A stretch of DNA of 21,638 bases from CAZEJK01 sp964512045 (lineage in GTDB: Bacteria > Acidobacteriota > Thermoanaerobaculia > Thermoanaerobaculales > Sulfomarinibacteraceae): NCBI GenBank assembly GCA_964512045.1, contig CAZEJK010000080.1, positions 1-21,638 on the forward strand, given 5' to 3'. Below the pieces are notes generated by a model. That model was given only the letters and a program-made list of their open reading frames with translations. It did not search any database and had not been told where the DNA came from. A program made the translations under genes and the position numbers. The stretch's first letter is position 1, and each line of letters begins with the position of its first letter. This document shows positions 1-8,252 of the stretch, in pieces.

Positions 1-188
1 TACCGACTAATACCTTACACCTACGCGGGCGCGGGACCGGCGCCATCGGAGCATCGCTTTGGTTGCGCCCGCGGCCGCGTTGGGAGCACCGAACACGGGT
101 GCCGAGACGCTCGCGGTCAACATGACTGGCGAGTACTCGGGACTCCGTGCCCCGCGTCAGCTGCCCGGGAGGCGGTCTGTTGGCGAGG
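1..188. other. Left-edge stretch with no supported gene
   Basis: I read all three plus frames and the most plausible minus reading. The longest minus reading starting at an ATG is about 38 codons (ATG near 122) and has no ribosome binding site or recognisable protein character. The plus frames give arginine-rich, low-complexity translations typical of antisense to high-GC DNA. The stretch lies downstream of the minus-strand zinc-ribbon gene. It may be its 3' untranslated region plus the upstream region of a gene outside the window. Confidence 0.5.
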
Positions 189-2231
189 TCAGCGGCTCGT
201 TCCGCTGGCTCGCTTGAGCGCGCGGGTCGTGAACCGACCGACGTACCGGCGAAACGGCTCCGTCAGCTGCTTCGGTAGTGGTACGAAGGTCAGAGCACCG
301 GGGACCGTCTGACGGGCCTTGAACAGCCACGCCTCCACCTGGTTCACGTTCGCACGAATCAGATCACGGGTGCCGAACGCCTGGCTGAGCAGCAACGGGA
401 GCAGGCTTCGAGCTTCCGTCTCGGAAAGCGTGACGTTCCAGGGGCGAGGCGTGTCGTCCATTGGGAACCGCTCTGAGGTTGTCGCGACCGACCTGCCCAG
501 CAGTGGGGTGAACACGCGAACCCACGCCTGTGCCATGAGCTTCGGGTTGATGACGGCGAAGGCGGGGACGAGCACTTCGTCCTGTGCGTCTTCGGGCGCC
601 GTCCCGATCTGGTCGAGGCGCCCGTCGATCCCGTCGGTGAGGTGCGGCACGCTGGTCAGTGTCTGTCCATCGGTCGTGGTCAGCCGCAACGGGAACCTCC
701 AAAACGGGACCAGGTCTCGATCTTCCGACGGCGCTTTGGCCCAGCTGTAGGGAACCTCGTGCTTGTCCGTGCCCCTCGTGCCGATGAGCCGATGACAGTT
801 GACGCAAAAGTGCAGTAGCGCGTCTGGCTCGAACGGGAACTCGTGGCCACACACCGGACACTGCATGGGGAGAAAGTGCAAGGTCGCCTGTGCCGATGCG
901 GCCGTCTCCGGCATGTCGACCAGATCGGCAGTGGAGAGGGTCGGTGCGGAGCCGGCCACGGAGCCGCCGCAGCCGTCCACCAGCAGTGCTTCGTTGATGC
1001 CTCGGGCGGTCACTGACACCAGCCAGAACGGCCGCCAGACGATGGCGGTGGTCTCGCGCTCGAACGCGGAGCCGAGCCGGATCACGTCGATCTGGCGCAC
1101 GAGCTGCTTCCGGTCGAGGTTGCCGAACGCCCGAGCGAGCTCCGAGGTGTCGTGGACCACGGGGAGGACCCTGCTCTTGCCGACCTGAGCTGCGGCCGGC
1201 CCCAGTGCACGGAGGTAGCTCAGCTTACCCATGGCAGGCAGCTCGACGCCGGTGAACGCCGGCGTCACTGCCTCGAGATGGCCCACCGCGAACTCGAGCT
1301 GCTTGTGGTGGGACTTCGGGTCGCGACCGAACGCCGCCTGGAACATGGTGCCCATTCCGTGCCAGTACGGCGCGAGAAACCGCTCGGCAGAGCTGATTGA
1401 GAGGGTGGCCGCCAGCTTGGTGCGGTACGCGTCGGCCTGTAGCGAGACGGTCCGCTCGGCAGCCTCGGATGCGAGCTGGAGCTCTGAGCTGTTGACGATC
1501 TGGCCCTCGGCCGTGGCAGACGTGATCTGCCCCTCGAGGGGCGCGACGCGCCGCTTGTACAGCTTCAGGTAGTACGCGTAGCGGTAGTGGTCGAGCACTG
1601 CCTCGCGGAGGTCCTGCGCACTCTTAACCTTCTCGGGCAAAGTGAGATGGAGCTGCTCGCCGCGTCCTTCGACCAGGTGTCGCGTTCCGCAGTACGGACA
1701 CTCCGCCATCGTGTGCAGCACCGGGACGTCGATCTCTGCGCCACACTCGGTGCACCGCACAGCGACCTTGAAGCCCATCTCGTCCTCGATCTCTGTGGCG
1801 TCGGGCGGAGTGGTGGCCGTGGATGGGGAGGGTGCCGACGTCTGAGGAGGACCTGAGGTCGTGGTAGCGACGGACGAAGGTGAGGCGACCCTCGATGGAG
1901 GCGCGACCTTCGACGGCTCGATGTTCTCGAGCAGTGTGATCGGGCTCCAGTCGGTGTACAACGAGCCCCAGACGGCGCCGACGACGGCAACCGGCGCGTA
2001 CATCCATACCGAGCCGTCGTGGTAGGCGATCAGGGCACCAATCGCCATGATGGCCAGACCAGCAATCACCTCGAGCAAGCCGCGGCCGGCGAGGGCTGGC
2101 CCCGCGCCCGGTGCGATGGCGTTGCTGATGATGACGGCCGGTGGGGACTCGGTTCGGACTCCAGCCAGATAGACGGCGAGCACTGCTCCGGCAGGAACCA
2201 GCACCAGGAGCAGCCCCACACCGGGGTTCAT
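189..2231 (-). CDS. Membrane protein with two zinc ribbons, function unknown
   Basis: 680 aa. The ATG at 2231 is chosen because AGGAG lies 7 nt upstream and the start overlaps the stop of the preceding gene as ATGA. The longer reading frame upstream has no protein-like composition. Residues 4-24 form a membrane helix. Residues 35-92 hold two more hydrophobic segments introduced by NAIAPGAGPALAGR, like the 'PGxGqlyxGr' turn of TM2-like membrane proteins. A Pro/Ser/Thr linker (105-145) follows. Zinc ribbon 1 uses Cys160, 163, 178 and 181; zinc ribbon 2 uses Cys458, 461, 476 and 479. Both have exactly CxxC-x14-CxxC spacing. A PYW/PFW motif recurs near 288, 401 and 509. The C-terminal part (about 500-680) is probably globular. 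A likely topology is an N-terminal anchor with the ribbons on one side of the membrane. I do not recognise a characterised family and assign no function. Confidence 0.85.
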   Translation of the reverse strand: MNPGVGLLLVLVPAGAVLAVYLAGVRTESPPAVIISNAIAPGAGPALAGRGLLEVIAGLAIMAIGALIAYHDGSVWMYAPVAVVGAVWGSLYTDWSPITLLENIEPSKVAPPSRVASPSSVATTTSGPPQTSAPSPSTATTPPDATEIEDEMGFKVAVRCTECGAEIDVPVLHTMAECPYCGTRHLVEGRGEQLHLTLPEKVKSAQDLREAVLDHYRYAYYLKLYKRRVAPLEGQITSATAEGQIVNSSELQLASEAAERTVSLQADAYRTKLAATLSISSAERFLAPYWHGMGTMFQAAFGRDPKSHHKQLEFAVGHLEAVTPAFTGVELPAMGKLSYLRALGPAAAQVGKSRVLPVVHDTSELARAFGNLDRKQLVRQIDVIRLGSAFERETTAIVWRPFWLVSVTARGINEALLVDGCGGSVAGSAPTLSTADLVDMPETAASAQATLHFLPMQCPVCGHEFPFEPDALLHFCVNCHRLIGTRGTDKHEVPYSWAKAPSEDRDLVPFWRFPLRLTTTDGQTLTSVPHLTDGIDGRLDQIGTAPEDAQDEVLVPAFAVINPKLMAQAWVRVFTPLLGRSVATTSERFPMDDTPRPWNVTLSETEARSLLPLLLSQAFGTRDLIRANVNQVEAWLFKARQTVPGALTFVPLPKQLTEPFRRYVGRFTTRALKRASGTSR

Positions 2232-2497
2232 AGCAGCTCCTCTGGAGAGATCTCTCCGCGAGCCAGCAACTTGAGCAGCGGCACCAGATCTTGGGTGGCG
2301 TCGATCGACAAGGTGGCATCGGCGAGTGCGCCTTCCAGGAGCATTGTGAGCGCCTGCAACGTGGTTTCCGGGTGGGTGTTGGTGGCGAGCACCGCTCGGC
2401 ACGCGTCAAACTGCTCCCCAGAGGGAGAGCTCGAGGTGCGTATGTGGTGTACCAGGTCGCGGTACCGTTTGAGCGTCGATTCGTGTGTGGGAGCCAT
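2228..2497 (-). CDS. Small hypothetical protein paired with the zinc-ribbon protein
   Basis: 89 aa, with GGAGG 11 nt upstream of the ATG. Its TGA overlaps the ATG of the zinc-ribbon gene by 4 bp, so the two are probably translationally coupled and expressed together. The sequence looks mostly alpha-helical and soluble: there is no signal peptide, membrane helix or cysteine pair, and only one cysteine (CRAVLA). A Leu/Ala-rich second half (LQALTMLLEGALADATLSI) ends in an acidic GEISPEELL tail. I do not recognise a family. Its composition matches neighbouring real genes and differs from the arginine-rich shadow frames. Confidence 0.7.
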   Translation of the reverse strand: MAPTHESTLKRYRDLVHHIRTSSSPSGEQFDACRAVLATNTHPETTLQALTMLLEGALADATLSIDATQDLVPLLKLLARGEISPEELL

Positions 2498-2551
2498 GGA
2501 TGCCTCACCCTCCGAGACCGAGTGTTCTCCTCCATCGTAACCGGAGCGCGA

Positions 2552-2568
2552 CGCGAACGAAGTTCGCG
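2552..2568. repeat. Perfect inverted repeat upstream of the zinc-ribbon pair
   Basis: CGCGAAC - GAA - GTTCGCG is a perfect 7-bp stem with a 3-nt loop. It lies in the 126-bp gap between the end of the minus-strand SDR gene (2624) and the start of the 89-aa gene (2497). There is no T-run on either side, so it is not a classic intrinsic terminator. It could be a weak terminator for the SDR transcript or a dyad operator for the 89-aa gene. A possible -10 (TACGAT on the minus strand, 2534-2539) lies just downstream, but no good -35 was found. Confidence 0.35.
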
Positions 2569-2623
2569 ACGGTCGTCTACGTGCCGTAACGACAGGCTGA
2601 GAGCTCTGGTTCGGGTGCCATGG

Positions 2624-3418
2624 CTACTGCGTCGAGCGGGCCAGCACGCGCTCCAGTATCCCTGGCGCCACCACAGACAGCCAACGGGCGAGGAACGTCT
2701 CCCGGCCCATCAGCACGCGACGACGTCGCCGGGCGGCGGCGCGCAACGTCCGGCGAGCCACGTCCTCGGCGCTGAGCATGGAGCGTGCGGCGGCCTGGTC
2801 GTGTCCCTGCTCGGAGCCACTGGCGACCAGGGCCCGGTGTCGGATCGGGGTGTCCACGTACCCTGGGCAGGCGACGGTGATGCCAACCCGGTACGGTCTC
2901 AGCTCGACGCGCAGCGCGTCGAACAAGCCGTGCAGCGCGTGCTTGGCGGCAGAGTAGGCGGTTCGTGAGGGCACGCCGACGATGCCGGTGACGGACGACA
3001 TCACGATGATCCGGCCGGAGCTTTCACACAGCGCCGGAAGCAGCCGGCGCGTCAGGTCCACCGCAGCGAAGAAGTCGATCTCGAACAGCCGTCGGACGAG
3101 GGCAAGCTGAAGATCGGCGAACTGGGCGTTCATGGTGATGCCGGCGTTGTTGACGAGCACATCGAGGCGCCGGTGGCGTTCGAGGGTGGTGGCCACCAGG
3201 GTGGTCCGGTGCCCTTCGTCGACCAGGTCGCCGGGGATGACGGTCACGCCGCCGGCGCCGGAGCAGCCATCTGCTACCGACCGGAGGCGGGCCTCGTCTC
3301 TGCCGGCGAGCACCACGACGGCGCCAGCCGCTGCGAGCTGCCGCGAGATCGCAGCTCCGATTCCGGAGGAAGCGCCGGTGACGAGGGCGACCTGGTTGCG
3401 GTAGGTTCTGCTGGTCAT
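2624..3418 (-). CDS. Short-chain dehydrogenase/reductase
   Basis: 264 aa, a classical SDR of Rossmann fold expected to use NAD(P)H. TGASSGIG (14-21) is the cofactor loop and NNAG (90-93) follows. Ser142, Tyr155 and Lys159 form the catalytic triad (AYSAAKHA), followed by the CPGYVDTPI loop (184-192). The C-terminus (FLARWLSVVAPGILERVLA) is hydrophobic and could sit against a membrane, as in DHRS7-like members. The ATG at 3418 puts the cofactor loop at the usual distance from the N-terminus; the frame stays open further upstream but is not protein-like there. The gene is divergent from a second SDR, 93 bp away. The substrate cannot be told. Confidence 0.92.
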   Translation of the reverse strand: MTSRTYRNQVALVTGASSGIGAAISRQLAAAGAVVVLAGRDEARLRSVADGCSGAGGVTVIPGDLVDEGHRTTLVATTLERHRRLDVLVNNAGITMNAQFADLQLALVRRLFEIDFFAAVDLTRRLLPALCESSGRIIVMSSVTGIVGVPSRTAYSAAKHALHGLFDALRVELRPYRVGITVACPGYVDTPIRHRALVASGSEQGHDQAAARSMLSAEDVARRTLRAAARRRRRVLMGRETFLARWLSVVAPGILERVLARSTQ

Positions 3419-3511
3419 GGCTCCAGTGTATCCCAATGGAGCTTGCGACCGGTGCTGAGAGACGGGAATGGCCGGGCGGTAAGCGGTGATATCTTCGGGC
3501 GGAGGGTATGC

Positions 3512-4252
3512 ATGAGTGAGATGACGGATCAGCGGTACGTGATCACGGGGGGCGGCTCCGGGATCGGTCTGGCCACGGCTGAGCGACTCGTGAAGGCCGG
3601 TGCAGAGGTTCTGATCGTGGGACGACGGCACTCGACCCTCGAGACCGCTTGTGCCGGCCTTGGTGGGCGAGCGTGGTCGAGTGTCTGCGATGTCTCCGAC
3701 CCGCAGCAGGTCGCCGGGCTGGTGTCGACCGTCCGACAGCGCTGGGATCGCGTGGACGGGCTGGTCAACAACGCCGGCATCGCCACCATGGGACGCGTCG
3801 AGGAGACCTCGTCGCAGGCGTGGGACGAGGTCATGGCCGTGAACGTGCGCGGTCCGTTCCTGATGGTGCAGGCGTTGTTGCCTCTGATGGCGGAAAGCCG
3901 TCACGCAGCCATTGTCAACATCTCGTCGTCGCTGGCGGTCAAGCCGATCCCGGGGGCAGTAGCGTACAACGCCTCCAAGGCCGCTCTGAACCAGATGACC
4001 ATGTCGCTCGCCGTGGAGCTGGCGCCGACGGTTCGGGTCAACGCCATCATGCCTGCGGTGGTGGATACGCCGATCCACGCGACACGCGGTCTGGCGGCTG
4101 CCGACCTCGAGGCGATGGCCGGCTTGCATCCGATGGGGCGGATCGGGCGGCCGGAGGACATTGCCGCAACGGTCGTGCATCTTCTGTCAGATGACGCGTC
4201 GTGGGTGACCGGGACGGTGATACCGGTGGACGGCGGGATGTTGGCGACGTGA
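3512..4252 (+). CDS. Short-chain dehydrogenase/reductase, FabG-like
   Basis: 246 aa, cytoplasmic NAD(P)-dependent oxidoreductase. TGGGSGIG (12-19), NNAG (86-89), Asn111, Ser139, Tyr152 and Lys156 are all present. The C-terminal pattern GRIGRPEDIA ... TGTVIPVDGG is typical of FabG-like and glucose-dehydrogenase-like SDRs. The start at 3512 is supported by GGAGG six bases upstream; an ATG at 3521 is an alternative. The stop is only 3 bp before dusB, so the two are likely cotranscribed. It shares the general SDR plan with the divergent gene at 2624-3418, but the two differ in cofactor loop and C-terminus and do not look like a recent duplication. Substrate unknown. Confidence 0.92.
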   Translation: MSEMTDQRYVITGGGSGIGLATAERLVKAGAEVLIVGRRHSTLETACAGLGGRAWSSVCDVSDPQQVAGLVSTVRQRWDRVDGLVNNAGIATMGRVEETSSQAWDEVMAVNVRGPFLMVQALLPLMAESRHAAIVNISSSLAVKPIPGAVAYNASKAALNQMTMSLAVELAPTVRVNAIMPAVVDTPIHATRGLAAADLEAMAGLHPMGRIGRPEDIAATVVHLLSDDASWVTGTVIPVDGGMLAT

Positions 4253-4255
4253 CCG

Positions 4256-5455
4256 ATGGACGATGCGAGCACAGCTGTGGCTGAGCCATCGCGAGCCGTC
4301 GGTAGCGATGGGCCGGTTCGCACCGACCGCGAGTTTGCACCGTTGGCCATCGGTCCCCTGCGCATCGATCCGCCGGTCGTTCTCGCCCCGATGGCGGGGG
4401 TCACCAACGCTCCGTTCCGTTCGTTGTGCCGCCAGCTCGGCGCCGGGCTGTATGTCAGCGAGATGATCACCGCGCGTGCGTTAGCGGAGGGGCGCGAGAA
4501 GACGGTGAAGCTCGCTGGCTTCGCTCCCGACGAGTCGCCGCGGAGCTTACAGCTGTACGGAACCGATCCTGCGTACGTCGGTCTGGCGGTACGCAAGCTG
4601 GTTACCGAAGGTGCTGTCGATCATCTCGATCTGAACTTCGGTTGCCCGGTGCGCAAGGTGACGCGGATGGGCGGAGGTGCGGCGATTCCGGCCAGACCAC
4701 GGCTGCTGCGCGACATCATCCGCGCGGCCGTGTCCAACGCGGGACCGGTTCCGGTAACGGTCAAGTGTCGGCTGGGGATCGACGACGACCTGTTGACGTT
4801 CCTCGAGACAGGCCGGATCGCCGAGGAGGAAGGGTGTGCGGCGATCGGCCTGCACGCCCGTACGGCCGCTCAGCTGTATGACGGGCAGGCGCAGTGGGAG
4901 CGGATTGCCGAGCTCAAGGCGGCGGTCGGCATTCCAGTGCTCGGCAACGGCGATATCTGGGTGGCCGCCGATGCGGTGCGGATGATGCGCAGCACGGGAT
5001 GCGACGGAGTGATCGTCGGGCGCGGCTGCCTTGGACGGCCGTGGTTGTTCCGTGATCTGGCGTCGGCGTTGCGCGGTGAGACGCCGCCACCACCGCCGAC
5101 GCTCGGCGAGGTGGCCGACATCATGCTTCGCCACGCTCGAGCGCTGATCGAGTGGCAGGGGGACGAGCGGTTCGCCATGCTCGGTTTTCGCAAGCACTCC
5201 GGGTGGTACACGAAGGGGTTCCGCAACAGCTCGACGCTCCGTGCCCGGTTGATGCAGGTGGAGCGGTACGAGGACCTCCAGGCGATCCTGGCAACCGTGG
5301 ACCGGGATGAGCCCTTTCCCGAGGTCGCCCATCGGGCGTCGCGCGGTAAGCGCGGTGGACGGCAACGCGTCGTGCTGCCGCCGGGCTTTCTCGACGATCG
5401 CGAGGACCGTACGCCTCCAGATCCCCGGGCCGAGGATCCGGTCTCCGGCGGCTAG
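4256..5455 (+). CDS. dusB: tRNA-dihydrouridine synthase, DusB-like
   Basis: 399 aa. Dus enzymes use FMN and NADPH to reduce uridine to dihydrouridine in the tRNA D-loop. Visible family features are APMAGVTNAPFR (44-55), LNFGCP with catalytic Cys130, Lys170 and His200 at the substrate/FMN site, GNGDIW (230-235) and the phosphate-binding GRGCLGRPW (255-263). The FRKHSGWYTKGF segment follows in the helical tRNA-binding domain. The end (VVLPPGFLDDRED ... DPVSGG) is an extension beyond the usual ~320-aa proteobacterial DusB and recalls actinobacterial homologues. There is no clear ribosome binding site. The 3-bp gap after the SDR suggests translational coupling. The first ~25 residues are low-complexity, so the true start could lie slightly further in. 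Confidence 0.93.
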   Translation: MDDASTAVAEPSRAVGSDGPVRTDREFAPLAIGPLRIDPPVVLAPMAGVTNAPFRSLCRQLGAGLYVSEMITARALAEGREKTVKLAGFAPDESPRSLQLYGTDPAYVGLAVRKLVTEGAVDHLDLNFGCPVRKVTRMGGGAAIPARPRLLRDIIRAAVSNAGPVPVTVKCRLGIDDDLLTFLETGRIAEEEGCAAIGLHARTAAQLYDGQAQWERIAELKAAVGIPVLGNGDIWVAADAVRMMRSTGCDGVIVGRGCLGRPWLFRDLASALRGETPPPPPTLGEVADIMLRHARALIEWQGDERFAMLGFRKHSGWYTKGFRNSSTLRARLMQVERYEDLQAILATVDRDEPFPEVAHRASRGKRGGRQRVVLPPGFLDDREDRTPPDPRAEDPVSGG

Positions 5456-5541
5456 CTGCCAGGGCGGAGCCTGCTGAGTGGCTCGAGAGAAGAAACCTCC
5501 GTAGAGCCTGCAGAGAGCCAGGGGTCTCTCCGCTCGTGGTA

Positions 5542-5581
5542 GTGGCGGGGACGCCACGGGCTCACGGCGGGGGCAGTGAGC
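5542..5581. terminator. Tandem hairpins between convergent dusB and the peptidase gene
   Basis: Two perfect stems lie side by side in the 187-bp convergent gap. The first is GTGGCG - GGGA - CGCCAC (5542-5557); the second is GCTCAC with a 10-nt loop and GTGAGC (5560-5581). A further 5-bp stem, CCGTC - GGCT - GACGG (5619-5632), lies 11 nt past the minus-strand peptidase stop. None has a T-run, so this is a hairpin-only terminator guess supported mainly by position. Confidence 0.35.
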
Positions 5582-5642
5582 TTGGCGGGTGGTCGAGCTC
5601 ATCGATCGCGGCGTCACCCCGTCGGCTGACGGAGCGTGCGGG

Positions 5643-8252
5643 TCAGTTGGCGACCTGCCAGGTCAGGTCGCCGGCATCGACGGACCCGGACTCGTCGGCA
5701 TCTGCGGCGACCAGACCCAGTCCGCAGTCCTCGGCGCCGAAAAGAACGGCAACGGTCTGCACCAGGTCGCTGGTGGTGACGCCACCGCTGCAGTTGGCAT
5801 CTCCGACGATTGGCGTGCCGTAGGTCGTTGCGCAGGCGGTGACGGTGTTGGTCTCACTCCTGCCGAGCTCGCTCGCACGCACGCCGAAGCAGATCGGGAT
5901 GTCGGGAGCCACACCGTACATCACGTACCCCAGACCTTCAGTGGACCGAACCGGCGTGCTCCAGTCGACCGGGCCCGTACCGCGGTCGCTGAAGACGTGG
6001 TAGAGCACGCTGCCTCCGCAGCCCGAAGCTGCCGCGTTCCACAGGACCGTGATGGCGGCAGGCTGGCCAGCGACCTTTCCCTCCACGCTGCGCACTCCCG
6101 AGAAGGCGGGTCGGGCCGTGCAGCGGTTCAGGTTGTATCCGACCAGCGCGAAGTCCTGATCCGTGCCGTCCCCGAACCCTGGAACGGCGTCCGAGGTGAT
6201 GTTGCTGGCGAGCACACGGATCGCGATGGGGCCAGAGGTTCCCGGCGGAAGGAACACGGCTTCTGTGTTGTTCATGAAGTCCGCCGGCTGCCCCGCCACC
6301 GACCATCCATTACCATCGAAGCTGTTGCCGTGGTACGGGCTCGACTGGCCATCGAGGGTGACCTCGAGGTCGAGGTCGTTGCACCATGCCGGTGTGCTCC
6401 CACCGAGGCCGTGTCCAGGGGCGTCGGTCCAGGCGAGCATCAGGCGAACCGGATGTTCGGGATCGTCGACTGTGGCGAGCTCGGTCCAGCTCTCCCCGGT
6501 TGCGTCCAGTAGCACGCCTTGGTCCTCCTCCATCGTCGCGACGCCGGGGTCGAGCACCGAGGCCAGGTTGAGCCGCCCCCATCCCTGCGTGCTGGTGAAC
6601 GGTTGCGCCATGACCTGACCGTCGGCATCCAGGTGGCCAGCCAGGCTGTCGGCGCCAAGGAGGAGAGCAGCTTTCGTGAGCGCCGGGCTCGGATCGGGCA
6701 GACCGAGCTGGCGACGTTGCTCAACGAACAGGGCGGCAGCGCCGCTGACGTGCGGCGACGCCATGGATGTTCCGCACTTGAGGCCCCAGCTATCGGACGG
6801 TACCGTGGAGTCGACATAGCAGCCGGGGGCCACGATGTGGGGGATTGTCCGGCCGTCGAGCGCTGGACCGTGTGCCGTGTTGCCGGAGAGGTCGTCGAAG
6901 GCGCCGCTCTGTGCGCCTGAAGGAGTCTGGAGTCTGGTGGACCCGACGGTCAGGATGTTCTTCGCTTCGTCCGGAGTTCCCTGGGACGACACCCCGCCGT
7001 AGCCGTTCATGATCGACAGGACGTACAGCAGGGGCTGGTGTCCGGGCGTGCTGGGGTCGGCGTCGCGCGTGCCGACATCGACCTGCCGGGTGTCCGCATC
7101 GTAGCCCTGAGGGCTGCCCGATGGCCCCCAGCTGTTGCCGGACAGGACCGCGCCGTTGCGGACGGAGTCCGTCATCAGGGTGAGCATGCCACCGGGCTCG
7201 GTGAAGGTCGGCAAGTAGAGCTGCTCGACGAGGCGCGCGCCGGGTGCGACGCCGAGCCCGCGCAGGAAGCCTCCCGCATCGGTGGTACCGCTGGTGCCGT
7301 CTCCCGCCATGATCCCGGCTGTGTGCGTGCCGTGCGAGCTGAGGGCGGAGCCGCCGCAGGTCGTACCGGTACAGCTGAGCATTCGCGACGCGAGATCGGG
7401 ATGGCTCTGATCGATGCCGCTGTCGACGTTGGCGATGGTCACGCCACTTCCGTCCAGGCCGAGACCGGCGAGCCACGTCCCGTAGCCGACGTATGCGAAC
7501 CCGGTACCGTCGATGTTGCCGGCCACAACCTGGCCCCCCAGCTCGGTGCGGGTGCCGCCATCCTGCGGTATGGGCTGGATGGTGTACACCGCGGAGTGCT
7601 GAGCGAGCTGGCGGTACGCATGGCCGGGCACATCCGCGAGCGTCTGTCGCCGGGATCCACTGACCACCCTGCTGGAGTGCATCGTTGCGCCAAGCGCCTC
7701 CAGCTCCTGCAGGGGTAGAGACTCGCCGCCGCCGTCGTACGACACGATGCGCGAGGCGACCGGTTCAGGGCCGAGCGCACGCCATTGTGGGAGCACCGCG
7801 TCGGCTGGCTGGAAGACCCCGGTCCAGCGGACGCTCGAGACCGAACGGGCACACTGCATCGCCGCCTCGTCGCCCCAGACGACGTAAGTGAACGGGTGGA
7901 TGTACTGGAAAAGCTCCAGTCCGCAGGTGCGCAGGTCGTCCACCACACGCTCTCGAGTCGGTCCGTGAAGCTGGAGAAGGTAGAGCCCGGCCCCGTTGCC
8001 GCGAGAGGTCGCGGCCCACCCGGGCTGGACCGTGCGCCCATCGAGCAGGGGATCGCGACACGTACCGCCGAGACAGAGGGTGTACGGGCTGTGCGGCGCT
8101 GTAGCGGTCGCGCGTGACCGCGAGGTGGCGCCCGTTCCGATCGATCCCGGATCCCCCCGAGATCCTTCAGAGGTGTTGGGAGTCGCTGGGCTACTCCACG
8201 TCATCATTACGGTGAGGACGAGGCCTCCGATGGTCGTGCAGGTGGTCCTCAT
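5643..8252 (-). CDS. Secreted S8 subtilisin-like serine peptidase with dockerin-like C-terminus
   Basis: 869 aa. The ATG at 8252 overlaps the tsaE stop (ATGA) and gives a signal peptide (about 1-24, hydrophobic GGLVLTVMM). Residues 88-230 are a propeptide-like region. The subtilase domain has catalytic Asp277 (VDSGIDQSHP), His307 (SSHGTHTAG), probable oxyanion Asn416 and Ser496 (GTSMASPH). A beta-sandwich (about 585-708, with NDLDLEV and FMNNTEAV) and a fibronectin-III-like region (713-808) follow. The last 53 residues hold two calcium-loop repeats of dockerin style (GDANCSGG...TTSDLV and ADADESGSVDAGDL). Paired cysteines suggest disulfides outside the cytoplasm. The likely role is an exported protease degrading external protein. 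No cohesin or anchoring partner is visible in the window. Confidence 0.93.
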   Translation of the reverse strand: MRTTCTTIGGLVLTVMMTWSSPATPNTSEGSRGDPGSIGTGATSRSRATATAPHSPYTLCLGGTCRDPLLDGRTVQPGWAATSRGNGAGLYLLQLHGPTRERVVDDLRTCGLELFQYIHPFTYVVWGDEAAMQCARSVSSVRWTGVFQPADAVLPQWRALGPEPVASRIVSYDGGGESLPLQELEALGATMHSSRVVSGSRRQTLADVPGHAYRQLAQHSAVYTIQPIPQDGGTRTELGGQVVAGNIDGTGFAYVGYGTWLAGLGLDGSGVTIANVDSGIDQSHPDLASRMLSCTGTTCGGSALSSHGTHTAGIMAGDGTSGTTDAGGFLRGLGVAPGARLVEQLYLPTFTEPGGMLTLMTDSVRNGAVLSGNSWGPSGSPQGYDADTRQVDVGTRDADPSTPGHQPLLYVLSIMNGYGGVSSQGTPDEAKNILTVGSTRLQTPSGAQSGAFDDLSGNTAHGPALDGRTIPHIVAPGCYVDSTVPSDSWGLKCGTSMASPHVSGAAALFVEQRRQLGLPDPSPALTKAALLLGADSLAGHLDADGQVMAQPFTSTQGWGRLNLASVLDPGVATMEEDQGVLLDATGESWTELATVDDPEHPVRLMLAWTDAPGHGLGGSTPAWCNDLDLEVTLDGQSSPYHGNSFDGNGWSVAGQPADFMNNTEAVFLPPGTSGPIAIRVLASNITSDAVPGFGDGTDQDFALVGYNLNRCTARPAFSGVRSVEGKVAGQPAAITVLWNAAASGCGGSVLYHVFSDRGTGPVDWSTPVRSTEGLGYVMYGVAPDIPICFGVRASELGRSETNTVTACATTYGTPIVGDANCSGGVTTSDLVQTVAVLFGAEDCGLGLVAADADESGSVDAGDLTWQVAN

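Noticed and set aside
2624..4252. The two SDR genes as a recent tandem duplication
   Set aside because: They are divergent in orientation and differ in cofactor loop, substrate loop and C-terminus, sharing only general SDR motifs.
5589..6512. Plus-strand frame of 307 codons antisense to the subtilase C-terminus
   Set aside because: The minus strand there encodes continuous beta-sandwich, FN3-like and dockerin-like sequence. The plus frame shows no protein family and no ribosome binding site.
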